Source: Dermanyssus gallinae (Eukaryota; Arthropoda; Arachnida; Mesostigmata; Dermanyssidae). Taken from it: DNA of 64,000 nucleotides. The position numbers and the translations under genes were made by a program. The notes beneath the pieces are model-generated. The model saw only the letters and a list, made by a program, of their open reading frames with translations. It did not search any database and was not told the origin of the DNA. This document shows, piece after piece, positions 58,001 through 64,000 of this stretch (the stretch's first letter is position 1; each line of letters starts with the position of its first letter). The stretch spans positions 1,171,001 through 1,235,000 of the forward strand of contig QVRM01005976.1 in NCBI GenBank assembly GCA_003439945.1. Reading direction: 5' to 3'.

Positions 58001-60534
58001 TGGCCGCAATAGCGGCAGCGAACGTTGGATCTAACACAGAGTAGTAAGCGAGCGGACGAGACTCGTCGTCGGCGTCGTCGGGGGTGGCGATGGCGACGAC
58101 GGCGCCCCTCCCCCCTAGAAGACCAAGAACTTGAGGATGGCTGACGATGAGAGCCGATGGAAGCCGGGCCGGAGGGGAGTCGTCGGATGGTATTTTACTC
58201 GAGTACTATGGAGGAAAGGGAAGGAGCAACAAAGGAGTAAAGATTTCAAGCGGCAGGCGATAGAGCAGGCGAGCTACAGGAAAGGGCACAGAAAGGAAAA
58301 AGGGAAGACGGAGGCGTCGAGATGGATATTCAGGATTTTGTCGGGATTCCGAACCGGTGCCGGCCGCGCCAACAACAACAGCAGCCGGCGCAGCAGCGAT
58401 AGTAGCATGAGGGGTTGTACAGCTGTGATGCAAGAGGCGACAGATAGCAGAAGCAGCAGCCGCAGCCACAACAGTAGTAGCATCGGCAGTGGGGCGACTA
58501 CGACTCTACCTCTCTTGTGTTGTCTCTCTCTCTCTCTCTCTCTATCTCTATCTTTCGACCTCCTATACCGTCGGTTTGCCATATGTGGGGGTTGCCATCG
58601 TGGTCGGCAGCGCACGCACCTTCACGTACCGCACACGACGCTCTTGACATCGGTTCGAAACAAAAAGTGAACAAGAACGCGTAGTCGACGACGAAAACAA
58701 CAAAGACGGTGGGCGGGCGCTGGAATCCGCTAGGGTATGCGGGGGGGAGGGAGACACAGCAAAAACAGGGGCGCCCGGTAAACCCGGGCCCTGCCGCTGA
58801 TGCCCGTCGCCGCTGCCGAAATCTCCCCAGAGGCCTAAGCAGAGCCGCCATAACCGGGCGCGGCCGAACGCAAAAGAAAATCCAGAAAGAGCTAAGGGAA
58901 CACATGAGGTGTTGCGATAAAGGGGCAGAAATGAATGGGAAGATAGAAAGAGAGAGACGTAGAGAGAAACGAAAAGAGCGGGTGGATAGGTCCGCTGAAC
59001 TGGGTAGGTTCGAGCAACGAAAAGCCAAGAGGATTAGTGTGAGACTCGAAACTCGGCATTCATACGTGGCATCGGCGTGGTGCCGGCAGCGACGAAGACA
59101 ACGGTGACGACAGCCAACAACAGGGCACCCCCACTGCATTTAAACACCACCAGCCGCTCAACTACCACCGCCGGTTCAAGGTCTACTGCTTCTGCTTTCG
59201 TCGCTGCTATAGCAGAATGTGCAAATACTTGAGCAAAAGAATCGACAGCGATGACAATAGCCACATCTACAACTAAAATTACATTAATCAGTCAGCAAGC
59301 TATTAACAGGAATCCTCATACGCCTTACTGCGGACCCTCTTCGACCACCCCTATAACTTTGCTTGCTACGTAGCGTTTGTCTCCCACTTTATATTAACAT
59401 CAATTGTAAATGAGTGTAGGACCGCGATAAAGATTCAGTGCCAATACAGTCAGTGCTTACATATAGGGCACTTATAGTAGTTGTTGTAGTAGCAGTGCTC
59501 TTGGAGCGCTGAACACGGACAACTAACCCCACTAGCTTCTGATCCGTAATCAATTACGTCCGAAGGTTCCCCCTCACCGGCGAAAACAAGAACCGCCTTT
59601 ACCGGAGGTTCTTAAGCACACATTTGTTGAACGGACGTGCATTGTCAAACAATACTACCGAGGCTCTGAGTCAATTCGATCTGTATCAGGTTGCCTAGCT
59701 GTACCACGCTGAGTGAAATTCTGGCTGCTAAGCAGTGGAATACTCTCGAAAAGTTACATCTTACTTGTATCGAGATATATATATATATACCCATGGGTTA
59801 TGGCCACTTGGCCAATATTTTTGTTCTACGCGGTTTAAAACTCTTCCAGCACTACCTTTGCTTTTAGATCGCAATGGGCCACAAGGTTTTCAATAAATGG
59901 TAGTATGCCCGCGGGGGCTTACACCAGTCTGTTGTTCAAATTAAAACATCGTTTTCTTTAAAGGAATGTTGCGTTGACTCATTGTATCGACCTCTTTGTC
60001 AACTCATCCGATATCAGCTCGATTAAACCGTTAAAAGCCGCTGACACTGTTTTACAAATTGTTAAGTGCCGCACTTCTTGAAGCTGAGCCTCACGCTCAA
60101 TGAAAACTGGATATGTGTTCTACTGGCACGTTTCCAGGTTTGAGCCTGCGGTATCTTGCGTAAAGACGTCCTCCATTACACAATTTTGTAGACTTGGTTC
60201 TTCAGACGCTGACCGCAAGACCGTTATTTTTGCAGTGCAAAGTTTAGGCACACAAAAAAGACCGCACTGCAGCAAATCCCAGTCACCGCGTTTAAGAGAG
60301 AACCGCAACCACTAAGGTGCTGCCAGTGTAACTGCGTTTTTTGTAGCCACTCACTGACTGGCGATGAAGCCACAACGCGGCTAGGTCTAGTTGAAAATGC
60401 TTTGCTCATTGAGTCCGGGTGGGTAGAGCGAAGGTGGTCCTGGAAACGATTATGACCGCTAGTGAGCGTCGTGGGTCGTATAATTTCAATTTCTTTTATT
60501 CACACTGTCTGTGTAATACTCTATCTAGTTAAAA
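53829..60534. other. Upstream kinase intron or promoter DNA, unassigned; GC-rich at 55.9-59.2 kb
   Basis: Kinase exons for the N-lobe were searched for by motif (G-x-G-x-F-G, the K of A-L-K) and not found. The 55.9-59.2 kb block is GC- and CpG-rich with long open frames on both strands, and could hold alternative first exons. A minus frame ending at 57226 with RS-rich RRRSQQSRGGSGNGWSRSQ and a CAG|GTAGGA donor is suggestive but not supported. Confidence 0.4.
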
Positions 60535-60556
60535 TTGGAGTACACAAGTACTCCAA
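60535..60556 (-). repeat. 3'-terminal LINE hairpin
   Basis: A perfect 9-bp inverted repeat, TTGGAGTAC / GTACTCCAA, with a four-base loop lies just past the RT stop codon. An AATAAA follows on the same strand (near 60496). RTs of several LINE clades recognise such 3' hairpins. Confidence 0.6.
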
Positions 60557-60560
60557 CTAA

Positions 60561-61571
60561 TCAAGAAAGTCCCCCCAGCTTACTCTTAAGTCTCTGGAGC
60601 TGATTCAGAGACTGTGGGTATGTACAAGTTTGGGCATGATACAGATCACAAGGGCCTTCGCAATATTTACAGATACACGACTCGACTGGGTCGTGAAACG
60701 ACTCCGTTCGACAGACCACATGATGATAGCCGTGGGTCGAGAATTTGACCACCACGTGCCTGTTTGCCCGATCCGGATTCTTCCATGTGTCGTCTGTCAT
60801 TGCTGGCGAAGTGAAGAACTGTGGGCTCACGTCGCTGATCTCCTCTCTTTTTCTGCTCATGAAGTTCACGAATGCCGTCGTCTCCTCAAGCTTGAACTTT
60901 TGTTGAATCTCCACCACAAATCGCTTTTCTCCCGTCAGGAGGTAGACTATTCGCGTATTTGTGTGGACGCCAAGAACTCTTTTTAAGAACGTCGATTTGG
61001 CTCTGTCGAGTGTTTGAAGGTCTCGCTCGCTAAGATGCTCCCAGATAAACTCGACTCCATAGGCAGCGCATGGGGCTAGCTTGAGCATGAAGAGTTTAGA
61101 GGCGGTTTCCAACGAGAGGCGATACGGGTCCGATATCGATGAAGAGGCCACCAGAGTTTTTCTGAATCGCTCCTCTATGTGCCGAGAGAACAACGATCCA
61201 CTCGTCGTGAACACGATCCCAAGGTACGTAAAGTTCTTTACGAACTTTATTGGGACTCCGTTCACCTGGATCTGGTCACTGGCCGCGAGCCTCCCTCCCC
61301 GACGGAATTTTAGAGCCTCGGTTTTTGAATTATTTATAGTCAGACCTACGCGGCTCGCGTACTTCTCCAGCGTTCTTGTCGCTTGAGACAAATGAAAACA
61401 GCTGGTACTGTAGGCGCATACGTCGTCGGCGTACATAAGCGTCTCCACAAGAGGGTGTTTCGTTGATAGGAACGACGGCAAGTCGTTGATGAGAACGGAA
61501 AATAGCAAGGGTGAGAGATTATCACCCTGGGCAAAGCCCGTGGTTTGCTCGATTGGCTCCCTAATAGCCAC
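60561..61571 (-). pseudogene. LINE reverse transcriptase, catalytic and C-terminal part
   Basis: The 336-codon frame has GFAQGDNLSPLLFSVLINDL (RT motif 4), YADD (motif 5, catalytic), INNSKTEALKFRRGG and NFTYLGIVFTTSGS. A zinc-knuckle-like C-terminus CKYCEGPCDLYHAQTC follows. Except for the upstream shift it is well preserved, which suggests recent activity of this family. Confidence 0.8.
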
Positions 61572-61582
61572 GCCATCATCGA

Positions 61583-61846
61583 TTAGAATCGCGTTCTTCT
61601 GTAAGATAGACCGATCAGGCCGAGGATCTTCGTCGGGACACCACTTGAGGCTAGCTTCTCGATAACGATTGATTTTGAGCCGGTGTCAAATGCGCTCTTG
61701 AAGTCGACGAAGAGTGCGTAGAGTGGCCGGCGGGATTTCCTAAGAACTTTCTCGACCTTGTCTTTGAGTATTCTGCAAGCTGTTTGCGTAGATCTTTCAG
61801 CTCTAAAAGGGTAGGGCGTATAGCAGCGGGATAAGTGAATCAACAC
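61583..61846 (-). pseudogene. LINE reverse transcriptase, N-terminal fingers part
   Basis: The frame RAERSTQTACRILKDKVEKV and ALFVDFKSAFDTGS holds RT motifs 2-3, including the first catalytic Asp. One missing base near 61590 puts it out of frame with the downstream half. Confidence 0.75.
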
Positions 61847-61850
61847 CGGA

Positions 61851-63324
61851 TCTCATGAACTAGATCCGCAGGACCCAAGTCGTCGTTCGCCGCAACCGCC
61901 CAGCACTTTTTGCTAGCTATATTATGCGTGGGCTAGACTAAATTCGAGCAGATTGGAAGCGGTCCTAGTACTGGAAGCCCAATTCATAACGAAAGGGGTC
62001 AAAAGCTTTCTAAAGCTACACAAATGCTCGTCTCTTGGTGGGTGTGCTTGGTAAACAAAAGCCTCTCAAATCCCACCTGCTTGAACCGAGTGTATACGTA
62101 TGATGATCCCAAAAGGCAAAGGAGATCCGCTCGACCCATCATCTTGGCGACGCATAGCAAAATAACGTTGCGCATATAAGCTCCCTTTTCGGGTTTCTGT
62201 CTTGCCGCCTCTCCAAGTATCTAGTGTGGATCAGGAAGCTTCTCGCTAAACAGGGTTTCTGTTGAAGTATTCCCCGAAGATTAAAAACTACCTGTCCGCG
62301 CCGTCTTCGTAGACGCAAAGTTCGCATCCGACAACGCCCCAAGGGATCTTGTCCTCGGAAAGTTGGGCCACTTCAAAGTAATACAACCCGTTTGGCGGCT
62401 GGACTATGGTGTATACGAGCACTAGTCATTCTAGCAAACGACTGGACTCCCTCGAAGACGATTTTGTAGGTACATTTGTATTTACAATTTCTCACTACCA
62501 CATTCCTATGCATCTCTTTTAGTATTAAATATGACTGTTTAATAAATAAATATATATATATATATATATGAATTCTTACTTTATGGACTCTACGGCATAT
62601 CTATTTCAAAGCTATCTTTCCAAAATACTTGTTCGTCATCGCTTTTCTTTCTCCGCCGCATTATTGAGAACTTGCCCTCCTCCGATTGGTTACCCTCTAG
62701 ATTCATCCTACCTGTCCTTACTTGGGGTATCCTATTGCAAGCGGGATCGTCTGGCGTCAGCGTGCTTTTTCATCTTAGAAGCTCTTTTAGAGTCTTAGAC
62801 CCTTTGAAGCCTCGCCTCCGTTATATAATAGCCACCTTTGGTCTTACGGCATTCCACTCCCAATAGATGCTCCCTTAGCTTCACCTTAAAGCCCCATAGC
62901 GAATAGCTGTTTCCTTAATTTCACATCGAAGCCTCATAGTCTCCTTTCAATTTACAGCCTATATTTTAAATAACCAAATGCAAATAACATCCCTTAGGTA
63001 AGTCTTCAGAAGCACTTCACGAGACTAACCGCCAAATATACCTCACTTTAACCTCTACCTGGTGCCCGCTACTTTCTCAGCCGTCGTGAGATGATTGTAT
63101 CCCAGTTTTTTTGTTATCACCAGTACTATGCTATTACCACTAATGCAACTTTCCTCTGCAATTATTTTCTACATGTTCTTTTGCCTGCGCAAAGATTAGC
63201 CTTGAACAACCTTGAATACCGCAAACCTCCATACAGGTCTCTTCCACTGACAGCTGTTACACTAGGTGCGGCTCCATTACCTTTTTCCTGTACTATGATG
63301 CCAAGGCGTACGTCCAGAATTGAA

Positions 63325-63366
<42 letters not shown>

Positions 63367-63782
63367 TTACCCTGCACTAATCTGTGTTCTTGTATACATC
63401 TGTTACCTTGGTGACCTATTTAGCGTAGTGAGCACGACGGTGATTGGAAATTTCGGCAGGACATTTGTATCGACATCGTGCCAGAACAGGACGGAGGGAA
63501 GGGCAGGGGCGGGGGCTGGGGGATGGGGGGGGGGGTAGAGGGCTGCCGAAGCAAGTGCAGTAGCGAACGTTGGCTACTCGAGGTTGAGTCGAGAGCGGGG
63601 GGCGCCTGTGAAGACTATGAAGGGTGGGCCTGCCTTTTCCAGCTTCTCATCCCCGTTCGCTTCTGCGTTCCTACCCTCTTCCTGCCCTATTCTTCCTATT
63701 CCTCTTGGAGCCTGGCCGGACTGCCTCTTGTGGCGTCATCGGCGCCGGTTATAAGCGAAGAAGAAGAAGAAGAGCGAAGGAG

Positions 63783-63819
<37 letters not shown>

Positions 63820-64000
63820 CAGAAAGACGCATCCGAATAGCCGATGGCGGCGGCCTTCGCCAACCATTGAGGACCTCAGGCCCGGATCACAGCTGCTGCT
63901 GCTGCTGCTTCATCTAGCCGTACTGCGGGCGTCCAATGAGAACGACGACCACGACGACGAGGGCGGCAGCAGCAGCAGTCCACGTTGTATAAAAATACAC
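61851..64000. other. No gene seen beyond the LINE
   Basis: Possible degraded LINE 5' sequence to about 62.35 kb, then AT-rich DNA with (TA)n, a G-rich patch at 63.5 kb and (GA)n at 63.8 kb. A frame near 63875-64000 with a Leu run and an acidic tail is cut by the window end and lacks a Met. Confidence 0.5.
63328..63362. repeat. (TA)n microsatellite
   Basis: A pure TA run near the right end of the window. Confidence 0.95.

Larger units (their letters stand above)
60535..61850 (-). mobile_element. 5'-truncated LINE with reverse transcriptase and 3' hairpin
   Basis: The minus strand reads RT motifs from FRAERSTQTACRIL through LYALFVDFKSAFDTG to the catalytic TLMYADDVCAY and thumb motif FVKNFTYLGI. 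A C-terminal Cys/His cluster (CICKYCEGPC, then HAQTC) ends the ORF at 60561. One frameshift lies near 61585. Sequence upstream of 61850 shows no clear further domains, so it is 5'-truncated, as is usual for LINEs. The clade is not certain. Confidence 0.8.

Noticed and set aside
58131..59139. Long frames of 179 and 213 codons on opposite strands
   Set aside because: They overlap each other in a GC-rich low-complexity block and show no domain.
63875..64000. Signal-peptide-like frame with poly-Leu and acidic tail at the right edge
   Set aside because: No Met in frame, driven by CTG repeats and cut by the window end; cannot be supported.

Overview
The window is eukaryotic nuclear DNA, most likely from an arthropod and possibly an arachnid or mite; the species call is a weak inference. 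The evidence is spliced genes with GT-AG introns, animal gene families (a nose-resistant-to-fluoxetine type acyltransferase and a LAMMER/CLK kinase), mariner and LINE-type transposons, and very many (AT)n and (CAA/CAG)n microsatellites. No bacterial operons, CRISPR arrays or viral genomes were seen.

Left third (1-25 kb). 1-1.1 kb is CAA/CAG low-complexity DNA. 1.2-4.0 kb is a nested transposon cluster: a decayed mariner fragment, a tRNA-like SINE inserted in it, and a 3'-truncated LINE whose first ORF carries a 2A-like translational-recoding motif. A CpG-rich block at 5.8-7.6 kb leads into a complete plus-strand gene, 7583-22994. I assembled this gene from 15 phase-compatible exons into one 766-codon frame: a signal/anchor segment, an NRF domain, and a multi-pass acyltransferase-3 domain. 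A candidate poly(A) signal lies at 24366.

Middle (25-54 kb). 23-29.5 kb has repeats and no recognisable gene. A large uninterrupted minus-strand ORF at 29570-31882, open in frame to about 32308, encodes a TTF-finger/hAT-transposase-like protein that looks domesticated or aged. From 33.7 to 53.8 kb on the minus strand lie four exons for the C-lobe of a LAMMER/CLK (Doa-like) kinase, separated by introns of 2.4, 6.2 and 10.9 kb. These introns hold a 24-bp minisatellite, a nearly intact mariner element sitting in a (TA)n tract, a decayed R2/NeSL-like LINE with a (TAA)n tail, a second decayed mariner, and a very long AT tract. The kinase N-lobe exons were not found and probably lie further upstream, perhaps outside the window.

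Right end (54-64 kb). There is a GC-rich but unassigned block (55.9-59.2 kb) and a 5'-truncated LINE reverse transcriptase with a zinc-knuckle-like C-terminus and a 3' hairpin (60.5-61.85 kb). The rest is low-complexity DNA. The two host genes are convergent, with the hAT-like gene between them. Much of the remaining sequence is transposon debris or simple repeat.
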